From Haliclona indistincta (lineage: Eukaryota > Porifera > Demospongiae > Haplosclerida > Chalinidae), in the NCBI GenBank assembly GCA_964017065.1, contig OZ024787.1, positions 4,513,569 through 4,577,568 on the forward strand: a DNA stretch of 64,000 bases, read 5' to 3'. Position 1 is the first letter of the stretch. The number at the start of each line of letters is the position of its first letter. A program made the position numbers and the translations under genes. The notes under the pieces are model-generated. The model made no database searches. It was not told the DNA's origin and saw only the letters and a list, made by a program, of their open reading frames with translations. Of this stretch, positions 11,106-21,800 are shown piece by piece.

Positions 11106-12449
11106 ATGCCCAAGGTCAGAAGAAGTAAGAAAAAGCCTCCTGAGGGTTGGGAACTGATTGAACCTACTCTAGAGGAGTTGGATCAGAAGATGAGAGAGGG
11201 TAAGAATAGTGATGTGTGACGGCTAGACATCATTTTGTTGGCACCTTCCTCTAGCTGAGAGTGAGTCACATGAAGGAAAGAGAAAAACAGAAGCTCTCTG
11301 GCCTATCTTCAAGTATGTATAATAATATACTTCACTCAGCACAACAGAGATGTGATCCTTGTTGTCTTGTTTCGTACAGACTGCATCATCAAAGGTCACG
11401 GTACGTGTTTGATCTTTTCTACAAGAGAAAGGCGATTAGTCGAGGTAGGTGTGTTAGACTACATGAACGCTTTTAGTGACTGTATGAAGGAGTGGTGCAA
11501 ATCAAGATCATTCTGCCTGTCATGCTAGAATAGTCACCTAGCAGAGTCTATAGTACTGCTTGTTTGAACCATCTGTTACTGGGGTCAAAGATCAAGCATG
11601 GATAAACCTTGCTATCAAGCAATCAAAACCAGAATTAGGATGATCAAAATGTTGAAATGGTTACACAGGCTGGTAATTTAATGACCCACTGATTATTGAA
11701 TTATCGATAGAGATACCGTACAGCTTCGAATTTTTGTGGTCTCTAAATATTATGATCGGGTGTTTGACACCAAGCAAAGAGTATGATTACGTGTGTTACA
11801 GAGCTGAACTATAACACACGTGTGTTCTTATCATCACATGTTGATCACAAATTTCTTCTGATTCATGAAAATTTTGACGAATTGTCCAAGGACTGCCGGA
11901 ATTTGCTTTTACTATTATTGAACCCGGTTATTGCTGTTGGGCATTGTACTGTAGTTTAACCATTCCGTTTCTGTAGAGTTGTATGAGTTTTGTTTACGAG
12001 AAGGATATGCTGATGCAAATTTAATCGCTAAATGGAAGAAGGTACATTGTGCTACATCAACTGCCTCTCTGCTCTCACACATTTTCTTCCTTCCCCTTCT
12101 CTCTATCTCTCTTCCTTTTCTCCCTCCCTACTTATCTATCTCTCTCTTTCTCTTTCTAGTCAGGATATGAGAATCTTTGCTGCTTAAGATGCATCCAATC
12201 CAGAGATACTAACTATGGTACAGCGTGTATCTGCCGAGTACCAAAGAGCAAATTAGAGACCGTGAGTGCAACAATGAGCTTTACCAGTTACTATGCACAT
12301 GCTCTATATAACGTAAAGATAAAGTTTCCCACACTACAATGTGGGGCTTGCTTGTCCTCATCTAATTATTATTATACTTTTCTTATTTTCTTGTGCAGGA
12401 CAAAATTGTTGAGTGTGTCCATTGTGGTTGCCGTGGCTGCTCAGGATAA
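11106..12449 (+). CDS. BUD31: BUD31 / G10, spliceosome-associated zinc protein
   Basis: BUD31 is a small zinc-cluster protein of the activated spliceosome. Exons: 11106-11199, 11255-11312, 11380-11444, 11977-12041, 12160-12261, 12399-12449, all in phase, 144 residues. The start [20 protein letters not shown], then [64 protein letters not shown] and [13 protein letters not shown] are almost identical to other eukaryotes, including the C-terminal cysteines that bind zinc. The intron before exon 5 ends in a CT-rich tract. A decayed copy of the last exon lies at 16051. Confidence 0.97.
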
Positions 12450-13039
12450 CCACACCCCTCTGTTACGCTCAAGTTCTACATCTTCTCTACTCTTTCTAAC
12501 TATGTTCCAACTGTACTCAAGGCTCAAGCACACTGCATTCAGTAACATTGATTAATATTGTTAATTATTTCAAATGTGACAGAATCCAGCAATAACATCT
12601 ACAATAACACTCACTTAGACCAAGGGCGTTGCTTAGACCTAGTGGGAGCAAGTGTTGTCATCGAGCAAGGAAACGCTGTATTTCCACCAAATTCTAAGAT
12701 TGAACGATCCTTTTCTCCTAGCATTTGAGAATAGCTTCCTCAAGAGTCAAGACTATAATACGCCAAATTGCTAATGCCTTTCAGTAACTGCCCCGCCCCT
12801 CAGTATAGTGATTACCCTCATGCTCAATGATGGATTCAGTTAGAAAATTGTAGTATTTAGCCAGATAATAACTATTGACAACAAACATGTAGCATTTGGG
12901 TTACATGATAAGGTACATAGTGGGAGGGTCATGGGCTATGATCTGTGGAAACAAAAATGATGAGTGTAGTTCCATAGTGAAATTGTGGTCTGTGAAAACA
13001 ATCTAGATTTCAGCTGCTTATTTTTGTAAATGCTGGTTA
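12450..13039. other. Intergenic region between BUD31 and the first GCNT-like gene
   Basis: I see no coding potential. It should hold the 3' UTR of BUD31 and, on the minus strand, the 3' UTR of the GCNT-like gene. Confidence 0.5.
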
Positions 13040-14404
13040 TTATGGCATGCAGTCTCTCTCATACTCTAGTTTGTTCTGCTCCACTATCCTCTTTTCCATA
13101 CAGTCCATCACTACATGATCGTACTCCATAAAGTACTTGTTGTAGAACATAACAGTTGTGTTCTTTCGTTTACTATTATAATTGTGAAGTAAAGGAATGT
13201 CACGAACATTGAGAATACATGAGGAGTGAACTTGCTTGCCACCACATTTTTTCAAGACAAGAAAGAAAGTTTTCACCAAAAATACGGAATGATACTGCTC
13301 ACCAGTCGTTGGTGCCTCAGGCATCATGTAAGCTGTAGCAAAGAACAGTTCATCAGCCATTAGAGCTGTGGACATGTAATGATGAAGGGCTTTCACTCTT
13401 GGACTGGTGAGTAGAAATATAGCAAACTGTCGTGAAGCACTTATGTAGTTAACAGATATATACAGTGGTAATCCAAAGGGTAATTTTTCCTTGCGTTCGC
13501 CCATTTTCTCCAATTTTCCATCCTTCACTCCGTAATAGTATTTAAATCTGTGCTCATGATGATAATACGATATTCTGTCAACATTAACAACAGAATCTCC
13601 ATTCAGTTCCTTGAGCTTTTCAACCAATACTCTGTTACTATTAAATGGTAGCTCTTTGCCGCATAAGATGTTGGCATATTTCCACTGGAAGTGCTGGTAG
13701 TGATATACTAGATCATGAAGGCATGTTAGCTGAGCATCAACCATGCTGAAGTGCATGTAGGTAACATTGACTAGTTCGTCTGGTACAAAAATGTTATCAA
13801 AGCAAGAAGCCATTTGTCTGAATGATTCGATCAATGTCTCGTTGGCTTTCCCATCAGGATGGAGACAGTAGACATTGTGTGGTCGATATATCACTCTCAG
13901 TAGTCGAAATATCTGTTGAGGACTGCCGTGGAACAGCATTGCATATGCTAATGAAAAGTTCAGCTCAGTGGCAGATATGTAAAAATTGTTACCGGATAGC
14001 AGGTTTTTCACATAAGAACAGTTTTGAATGTTGGTGTAGAATTCATCTACAGTCTCATTGTTGGTCCAATTCTTCTGTCCATTCAGCACTCTCTCTTGCT
14101 CTGTAAAGTTTCCTTCTTTTAACAGCTCACAGTCGGCCTCCACTGGAGGTTGAACAGCAGTCACTAGCTCATTTCCAATCCAGGACTTTATTTCTTCTGG
14201 CGCAGTCCAACATGATGCAAATTGGTCGCTGAACAACTCAAGAGGCTCTACCAACGTAACGAAACTTGTTATTTTTGAGCTTGTTCTGCTGTAATACATA
14301 TACCACAATATTAGAAACAGGCTTGTGAGCGAGCCCACAATGCTGGCACATTTGATGGCCTTGTCTAAAATTCGAAGTCGTATTCCTAGCTTCATCGTGG
14401 ACAC
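13040..14404 (-). CDS. Core-2-type beta-1,6-N-acetylglucosaminyltransferase-like protein (GT14), copy 1
   Basis: GT14 enzymes of the GCNT family add GlcNAc in beta-1,6 linkage to O-glycans or poly-LacNAc in the Golgi. The gene is intronless, 454 codons, of normal family length. It has a short basic cytosolic tail, a signal anchor at about residues 22-40 (IVGSLTSLFLILWYMYY), a stem, and a lumenal domain. Family blocks: FSLAYAMLFHGSPQQIFRLL, RVIYRPHNVYCLHPDGKA, MASCFDNIFVPDELVNVTY, DAQLTCLHDLV, WKYANILCGKELPFNSN, PDE-like MADELFFATAYMMPEAP. Several N-glycosylation sequons are present. Acceptor specificity cannot be read from sequence. It is a tandem duplicate of the gene at 16274. Confidence 0.88.
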   Translation of the reverse strand: MSTMKLGIRLRILDKAIKCASIVGSLTSLFLILWYMYYSRTSSKITSFVTLVEPLELFSDQFASCWTAPEEIKSWIGNELVTAVQPPVEADCELLKEGNFTEQERVLNGQKNWTNNETVDEFYTNIQNCSYVKNLLSGNNFYISATELNFSLAYAMLFHGSPQQIFRLLRVIYRPHNVYCLHPDGKANETLIESFRQMASCFDNIFVPDELVNVTYMHFSMVDAQLTCLHDLVYHYQHFQWKYANILCGKELPFNSNRVLVEKLKELNGDSVVNVDRISYYHHEHRFKYYYGVKDGKLEKMGERKEKLPFGLPLYISVNYISASRQFAIFLLTSPRVKALHHYMSTALMADELFFATAYMMPEAPTTGEQYHSVFLVKTFFLVLKKCGGKQVHSSCILNVRDIPLLHNYNSKRKNTTVMFYNKYFMEYDHVVMDCMEKRIVEQNKLEYERDCMP

Positions 14405-15771
14405 ACGGAACTGCGTACCAGCTGGTCGCAGCTAGCTAGCCCCGCTCTTCGTGAAACTGTTCGCATGCGCAGCTCCTACCGCGGCAAAGTTAAAATCAAA
14501 TCTCGCGCGAAAAATAGTAATGTCAACATAAAGCAAAACGTGAAAACGCAATGCCTCGGTGGAGGAGCATGTATGCCAGTATGCAATAAGCAGATGTAGA
14601 AGACAGCAGGCGATCCATGGAAGCATGAAAACAGAAGCATGAAAGCAAGTCCATGGAACCGTGCTGCAGTAGATCTAGAAGTGACCCTGATCCATGGATA
14701 ACTATCAAGCAGCTGTGCAAGCTGTTGTGATAATACATTGAAGCCATGCCAGGGCGAGGCCGGAGGCTCACTGAGTTGGCTCTCCGCGCCGCCTTGTCAG
14801 CCTTGATCTACGTCGATGGATACAGTCATAGTTAAAGCCGCCTGAATGTGATGGCTCGTCTCCAAGGCCTTTCAGGGTAGAGTTCATTCTCAGGTGAGAC
14901 TTTCACAGAGGTCTATGAATGATACAACATATCAATGCTCCTGCCAGCATACAATGACTTTGGTACCTCATTCGCCCTTCAATGTCATGCTGAAAGTACT
15001 GAAGGTTTGAATAATTTTATGAGGAAGAAAGCACACTGCATAATGAAACATAGAATGGATGTGGAAATACTCATTCTAGTAAGAGAAAAGGTGTGTCTAA
15101 CACCCTCAAATAGCTAGCTCATAATGAACAAGAGTATGTACTTTTACTGTGATATTAATTTTACTGTTGTCACGGAATAAAATAATTATTAATACTGGAG
15201 ATGTACTGGTAGATACAGCAGACACATTGCTAGCAGACATGCATAGAGTGTGTGACATGATATTGGGTTTAACCGTAGTTCGCAGTACAAAGAAAGTGTC
15301 ATAGTATTGGAGTTGATGAGGTTTCAGGGGTTGAACAATCTGAGCTGTACGTACGTAATGATGGCATTGGGTAAATTTGTTGTCATCGTCCAATTGGTTT
15401 TCATTGTTGTTGTGGTTCTTTCGAAACTGTTTGACTAACCGGTATTGATTTAATTAACCTGCTCCGCCTAGCTCCCTCGATCCGGCTCTCCCTCCCTCTA
15501 GCTCTCCTTCCCTCACTCCTTCTTTCTCTCTCTCTCTTTCTTAGGCTGTATCTACAGTTAGAAAGGAGCCTGTATAGTAGATAGTTGGACCTCGATCACT
15601 TCAGAGAGAAAATGCTCACATGATGATATGCAGCAAAACCATGCACGTGTGCATGCAACGTAGTTGTGTAGTTGATAGCTCTTGTTGGCTCTTTCTCCTT
15701 CTGTAGATATTGTGTACTTGCTTAAGGCTTATTGATTAAATAGCTGCGTTCTCTAGGAAACACTAAGTTGA
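14405..15771. other. Intergenic, upstream of GCNT copy 1
   Basis: Just upstream of the start (about 14425-14510) is a stretch also found upstream of copy 2, including GCAGCTAGC and CGCGGCAAA, so part of the promoter was duplicated with the gene. The rest shows no gene; a short CT-rich tract lies at 15480-15540. Confidence 0.5.
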
Positions 15772-15918
15772 CGGATACCGGAACCTCTCTTAACAATAGC
15801 AGACACCTCTCAATTTGCTGATGCACATAATAAGACAGATTGATATGGAACCTCAACACCTCAATGTAACGGACAAGAAGCACTTGCCCAACTTGTTCTT
15901 TATGGAGAGGTTCCACCG
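15772..15918. mobile_element. Short MITE-like element with GGAACCTCTC ends
   Basis: The left end CCGGAACCTCTCTTAA and the right end GGAGAGGTTCCACCGT are inverted repeats about 147 bp apart. The same terminal motif recurs near 19430, 47370 and 48390. Confidence 0.5.
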
Positions 15919-16039
15919 TAAAAAATGCCCACATTGTAGGAAATTGTAATATGGACCTCACTCAGGCTCATCCTAAAACAGGTCCAGGCTGAAACTGTTA
16001 TGATTCACTTTTCATGCAAGTAATTGTTCATTTTTTACT

Positions 16040-16185
16040 CTCATGTGCAGGACAAAAATATTGTTGAGTGTGTCCACTGCGGTTGCCGCAGTTCCCAGGA
16101 TAACCACGCCTATCTCTGTTACACCCATGCGCATCTTCTCAACATGTATACTCTTCTAACTGTAGTCAAGCATACCACATAATTA
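16040..16185 (+). pseudogene. Decayed copy of the BUD31 last exon and 3' flank
   Basis: The stretch ATGTGCAG followed from 16051 by coding for [17 protein letters not shown] matches BUD31 exon 6 ([16 protein letters not shown], then stop), including the acceptor and about 80 bp of 3' flank (TCTGTTACxC, ACTCTTCTAACT). It carries an extra codon, loses the last zinc cysteine, and a one-base shift removes the stop. It sits downstream of GCNT copy 2 as the true exon sits downstream of copy 1, so both were duplicated together. Confidence 0.85.
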
Positions 16186-16273
16186 TATTTTGTCAACCAC
16201 AGTTTCGCAATAACGATAACACTACGACGTACGCCAAGAGATAATACTAAAATGACTGGTTTTGAAGCTATAG

Positions 16274-17620
16274 CTAGTCCTGTAAGATATGATAGCAGTC
16301 TCTCTCATGCTCTAGTTTGTTCTGCTCCACTATCCTCTTTTCCATACAGTCCATCACTACATGATCGTACTCCATAAAGTACTTGTTGTAGAACATAATG
16401 TTATCGCTACCACCGTTGAACTGGTGAAGTAGAGGAATGTTGCGAACATTGAGAATACAGGAGTAGTGGATTTTTTTGCCTTCACATAGTTTGGAGGAAT
16501 CGGCAAAGAAACCAGTTACTAAGGATAGTTTATGTCCAATGAAATGAGCCGTTGGTGCTTCAGGTAGCATGTAAGCTGTAGCATAGAACTCTTCATCAGG
16601 CATTAGAGCTGTGGACATGTAATGATGAAGGGCTTTCACTCTTTGACTGGTGAGTAGAAATATAGCAAACTGATGTGAAACGCTTACGTAGCTATAAGAT
16701 TTGTACAATTTCATTCCAAATGGCACGTCTTCCATCCGTGGGCTTATTTCTTCCATTGTTCCATTCCTCACTCTATAATGTGATGTAAATCGTTGCTTGA
16801 AATTCTCGTACTGCATTCTCCTAACATTAACAACAGAATCTCCATTCATTTCCTTGAGTTTTTCAACCAATACTCTGTTACTATTAAATGGTAGCTCTTT
16901 ACCGCACAAGTTGCTGGCATATTTCCAATGGAAGTGCTGGTAGTCACTAACTAGATGGTGAAGGCAATTTAGCTGAGCATCTACTGTGCTGATGTGCATG
17001 TAGGTAACGTTGACTAGTTCGTCCGGTACAAAAATGTTATCAAAGCAAGAAGCCATTTGTCTGAATGCTTGAATCATTGTCTTGTTGGATTTCCCATCAG
17101 GATGGAGACAGTAGACATTGTGTGGTCGATATATCACTCTCAGTAGTCGCACTATCTGTTGAGGACTGCCGTGGAACAGAATTGAATATGCTAATGAAAA
17201 CCTTTTCTCTGCGGCGGATGTGTAGAAATTGTAACCGGATAGCAGGTTTCTCACATAAAAACAGCTCTGGATTTTAGTATAGAATTCATCCACAGTCTCA
17301 CTGTTGGTCCAGTTCTCTAGTTCATTCATCACTCTCTCTTGCTCTGTATAATTTTCATCCTTTAACAGCTGACAATTGGCCTCAACTGGAGGCTGGACAG
17401 CAGTCACTAGCTCATTTCCCATCCAGGACTTTATTTCATCAGGAATAGTATTCCAACAAGATAAAAATTGTTCGTTGACTAGCCTAAGAGGCTCTAAAGT
17501 AACTAAACTTGACATTTTTGCCGTTGTCTTGCTACTGTAGATGTACCATGATATCAAAGACAAGGTCGTGAGCGAGACCACGATGCTGAGTACTTCTAGC
17601 CGTAGTTTCATCATGAACAC
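16274..17620 (-). CDS. Core-2-type beta-1,6-N-acetylglucosaminyltransferase-like protein (GT14), copy 2
   Basis: This is the sister of the gene at 13040, intronless, 448 codons, and most of the lumenal domain is near identical at the DNA level (RVIYRPHNVYCLHPDGKSN, MASCFDNIFVPDELVNVTYM, LCGKELPFNSNRVLVEKLKE, FYNKYFMEYDHVVMDCMEKR). The anchor is at about residues 9-28. Divergence is concentrated in the anchor and stem, in the segment after the SVVNV block (about residues 245-300), and in a stretch near residue 370, where copy 2 has AHFIGHKLSLVTGFFAD. Those patches may reflect changed substrate use or gene conversion elsewhere. Both frames are intact, so both are probably functional Golgi type II membrane proteins. 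Confidence 0.88.
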   Translation of the reverse strand: MFMMKLRLEVLSIVVSLTTLSLISWYIYSSKTTAKMSSLVTLEPLRLVNEQFLSCWNTIPDEIKSWMGNELVTAVQPPVEANCQLLKDENYTEQERVMNELENWTNSETVDEFYTKIQSCFYVRNLLSGYNFYTSAAEKRFSLAYSILFHGSPQQIVRLLRVIYRPHNVYCLHPDGKSNKTMIQAFRQMASCFDNIFVPDELVNVTYMHISTVDAQLNCLHHLVSDYQHFHWKYASNLCGKELPFNSNRVLVEKLKEMNGDSVVNVRRMQYENFKQRFTSHYRVRNGTMEEISPRMEDVPFGMKLYKSYSYVSVSHQFAIFLLTSQRVKALHHYMSTALMPDEEFYATAYMLPEAPTAHFIGHKLSLVTGFFADSSKLCEGKKIHYSCILNVRNIPLLHQFNGGSDNIMFYNKYFMEYDHVVMDCMEKRIVEQNKLEHERDCYHILQD

Positions 17621-17913
17621 GCGCAGATACCATAATCGCGAATTTACTGGCTGGCAGCCGCAGCTAGCCCACTCACGCGCTCTTTTACAGACGCGGCAAA
17701 TTTAAATCAAGGAGTGGATATTAAATATTACAAGAAATTGGTTGTTTCATGGTTTAACTGCTTTCTTTTGAATTTATACCATAGCACCATAGTATTGAAT
17801 ATTCTGTGCAGTAACACAGGAGTGTGAGCTGTGAAGCTAAGGTGACCAGTTTTCATGTGACAGAACAACCAAATAGCTAATTTGCGGCATAGGCTAGTCC
17901 CAGTCCAGCCGGC

Positions 17914-18172
17914 TCTGTATGATTTCCATCTTTTAACAGCTGACAGTTGGCTTCAACTGGAGACTAGACAGCAGTCACTAGTTAATTTCCCATCCAGGGC
18001 TTTATTTGTTTCCGAGAGCAGTAGTGATTGCCGGACACTGTGGGGCTCCTGAGAGGAATAGTAATGTGCATGCCTTGTTCAAAATCTTCTTCATTAATTC
18101 TTATCGATAACGGTACATACTATAGTAGATACTGGCTTGTGAGCAAGATCATAAAATGCTGATGGTCGTTGA
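17914..18172 (-). pseudogene. Remnant of a third GCNT-like copy (5' part)
   Basis: Positions 17914-18012 match the stem region of both GCNT genes (CTTTTAACAGCTGACAGTTG, GACAGCAGTCACTAG, CCCATCCAGGxCTTTATTT). Positions 18098-18170 match the anchor region (GGCTTGTGAGC ... ATGCTG). Stops and indels break the frame and the catalytic domain is absent. A tandem array of at least three genes once stood here. Confidence 0.75.
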
Positions 18173-18813
18173 TATTTGCTGCATAACGAATGGTAGCTCC
18201 AGGTAGACTGAGTACAGTAAAATACTTCGGTTTCAATTGCATTATGTATAGCAAACTTGACACCCAGCAAAGTTGAGCAAACTACAGTGGCTAATAATTT
18301 GTGGTCAACACCACACCTCTCCCTAGTCCTTATAGTGTTTTGGGGTTCTTGCAACAAGTCAAGCAAACACTGACATATGAAATTAGCGGACTGTTCAAAA
18401 CACACGTGGCAGCTACGATAAAGTATCTGTTATCAAACTTGGTGTCAAGTTTGCTGCAATGACCTGCAGCAAAGCTGAAAAGTCTGCAACAATACCCTGA
18501 CAACATTTCCTGGAATAATGTGAACACGCTAAATCAAAACAAATAGAATCTTATGATCAGAATTCAATTTCATTTTTTCATGTAACTATACTACTTACAT
18601 TTGCAGCTAAAAGCAAGAATATTGGCTTGAATCTCAGTGAAATTATAGGGTCTCATGTAGCCCACTTAGTCCCAAGAAGCACCATGCACCACACTTTAAG
18701 ATGTTGAAGATAACCTTGCTATTATTCATGATATACAAAAACTGAATTATTGCATAATATTGTCGCTAGCATGATAAATGAACAGAAGTGATAAATAACC
18801 ATGATTATACATT

Positions 18814-21800
18814 TTAACATCTGCTGAAATGAAAATAATGAACCAGTTGATCGTCCTTGCCAGCTAGTATAAGAATATTGCAGTCATGTGACCAGTAGAA
18901 CCAGTCGACAGTCATACCTGGATATACAAGTGAGTATATAAAAAATTTCCAAACACATCAAATTCTATATTATTTATACAAAATACATTTATGCCTTACC
19001 TGTGATTTTGAATAGTGATTGAGGTACAGGATTGGTCAGATCCCATACTGCTATGTAGCTACATGTACCATCGTGCACTAGAGCAGCTAGTTCTGAAGAC
19101 CCTGGAACACTGCTATAGCAATGGCTCGCTGGACTGACGCAATCACGGCTTTGAATGGGAGACAATGTGGATTGCTCCTTCCTAATAATTTTAAAACAGA
19201 TTGTCTTTTTTAGAAATGGAAAGCTATTTAAGTATGGCATGGTGCAGCAGGGGACAAAATAAAGCTGTGTTTCATTTTTGTACAACAATTGTACTAATAT
19301 AATTGTTCATTGTCATACGATCGGATTGTTCAAAGCCGCCTCGCTTGATACTAGACTAAGAGCATTATAAGTGTAGTGGCTTCGAGCAATCCGATCATAC
19401 ATCAATCGACATTTCTAATATAAGGCGTAGTGGGGAACCTCTCTACAACGGAAAAGTGTAGCCTCATTCCCAGGCAAAATGTTTTACTTTTTCTGCTTGT
19501 TTTAGTGTGAAAATTAATGTTTGGGGACAAGGCTAGGTAGAGCAAGTGCTTTTTGTCCGTTAATGGAGGTGTCCCTATCAATGTGATGTCCCACCCACCC
19601 CTGTTGGGAGAGGGTGGGGATTTGTCATTGAATGGGTGGAGTCCCCCATGGTCATGGGTGGGGTAGTAGAGGGGACTTGGTAACTCTGTATTATTGCTAA
19701 GCCATGGAGTTATTCAATTGTAAATACCCCACCCCTGGGACCCACTCACCAAGTAAAATCCCCACATTTCCTGTCTATACCCCAACGGGGAGTGGGTGGG
19801 GTGTCACACTGATAGGTCTATTACATAAGATTCTATCAGTATTGTTTGTACATCAGCAAATTGTTCGTCATATTATGGAGGTGTCCGCTATTGGGAGTGT
19901 CTGTTAAGAGAGGTTCCCTGTTGTACAATAAATATGATTGTAGTACAACCTTTATAATGGAAACTTTATTTTGCCCCTCCACTTTAGCTTATAGTTACGC
20001 CAATTTTTGTAAAAATTTATTTTCGACATACGCTGCATGATGCCCACAATATGATTGAAGGTGTGAACCAACACAGGATGACACACATGCATGACATGTA
20101 TGATGCTGTATGATGCACATGTGTAAATGAAAACGTGCATAAATTCATAGACGATTGATTTCTACGATACTCGATGATGCACATGCGTAAATGAAAGCGT
20201 GCATCAATTCATAGACAATTGATTTTTACGACACTCGATGATGCACATGTGTAAATGAAAACGTGCATAAATTCATAGACGATTGATTTTTACGACACTC
20301 GATGATGCATGCCATGCGCTGAACATGTGTAAATGAAAGCATGTATCAATTCATGAGCATGAACCAACTTGATAGACATGATCCTGTATGACACATATGA
20401 CACTCGATGATGCACATGCGTGATTGAAAGTGTAGCGCCTCAAGCCATTACTAATTCTCGCTGTTGTAAACAACAGACTAAAACAAGCATAATAATAGAC
20501 TAATTTTGGTAACGACTATTCAAAATAGGCCTATCAACGACTAACAACTTCCGTCTAATTAAAAATAAAAAATTCCCATAACTATGTTACGGAGATGATA
20601 GCCGACCAAACAGCAAATTTTGTGGTGTCTAGACAAACGTCGGGTCATGCACGCTCGTTAGCCTCCAATGGCAAGGGACTTTCCCATAATGAAGGCATGT
20701 TATTTCATGCGTAAGACAAAACCGTAGGTGGGCGGCTAGTGTTTACTTTGCAAGTTAATAACGGAATTTAATAAACACTCTACTATGATCTCATTGAAGT
20801 TGTTATCACACACGGACTTAATTTGATTCTAGTTGCATAATTTGATAAAGTATAGCAAAGTTTGCAACACGTGCATAATTACCGGCCGTACACAATCCAT
20901 GTTACTTCCTGTCAAATTATCATAACTTGTAAACAAATATGATAATGCAGAGATAGAATGCAGCTGAACTCAACGACCTCACCGAAGTTAGCAAGAGTTG
21001 ATATAGGCTGTGCCGAAAATAGATTTGTACAACAACATAGCAGTGTAATTGGGACCTTAATTTGCATAAAATATAATACTAAAGTATAAACTCATCGATA
21101 CATACCGAACATAGTGGTATCAGACAACTTGACCGAAAATAGTCATACAATTATTAGCGACATACGTAAAGGCTTCAACCAATTAATTTTCTGGAATAAA
21201 ATCATATTGGGCGGTTTGTAAACATTGTAGGTTTGATGTTTAACCGTTTCATAGCAACTCACATCCGCTGTTTACTTGAACTCTCTCCTCTATAAGTAAC
21301 CACATCGATTCCTGGTAAAGAATAAGACAACACTAGCCTGCACTAAACAAAATATCAGATGACGGCTCTTTCGTTGCCTTTGGCTCAGTTATACCTCGTT
21401 CTGATTGTGGTCCTGTTCTGTCAGTTCAAACTCAACCAGCCAGCACCTTGAAGTACAATTCAGTGTATTCTCTTCTCTTACACCGATAACAATAAAAACA
21501 TGATCCTACATGTAAAATAAAACGAAAAGTAACTTCGACATCATTCAAGGCATGATGTAAAAAATTCTGACAAGACTTAGAGCAATAAATAATAGCATCA
21601 TAACATGCATTGCAAGCACTAATGTGTTTACCAAGTCAGCTAGCATACACTTGGCTTTGTACTTTAATTTTCTGGCTTTGTACTTTCCCGAAAGTTCGTA
21701 ATTGATAATGCAATATTGAACCCTGCCGCCTATGTTTAGATACCATCGTCTCAATTCTGATGAAACATCGCCAAATTTGCATAATACGCAGAAGTCTCAA

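Noticed and set aside
20040..20440. CRISPR-like direct repeats
   Set aside because: Units are contiguous tandem copies without unique spacers, in an animal intron.
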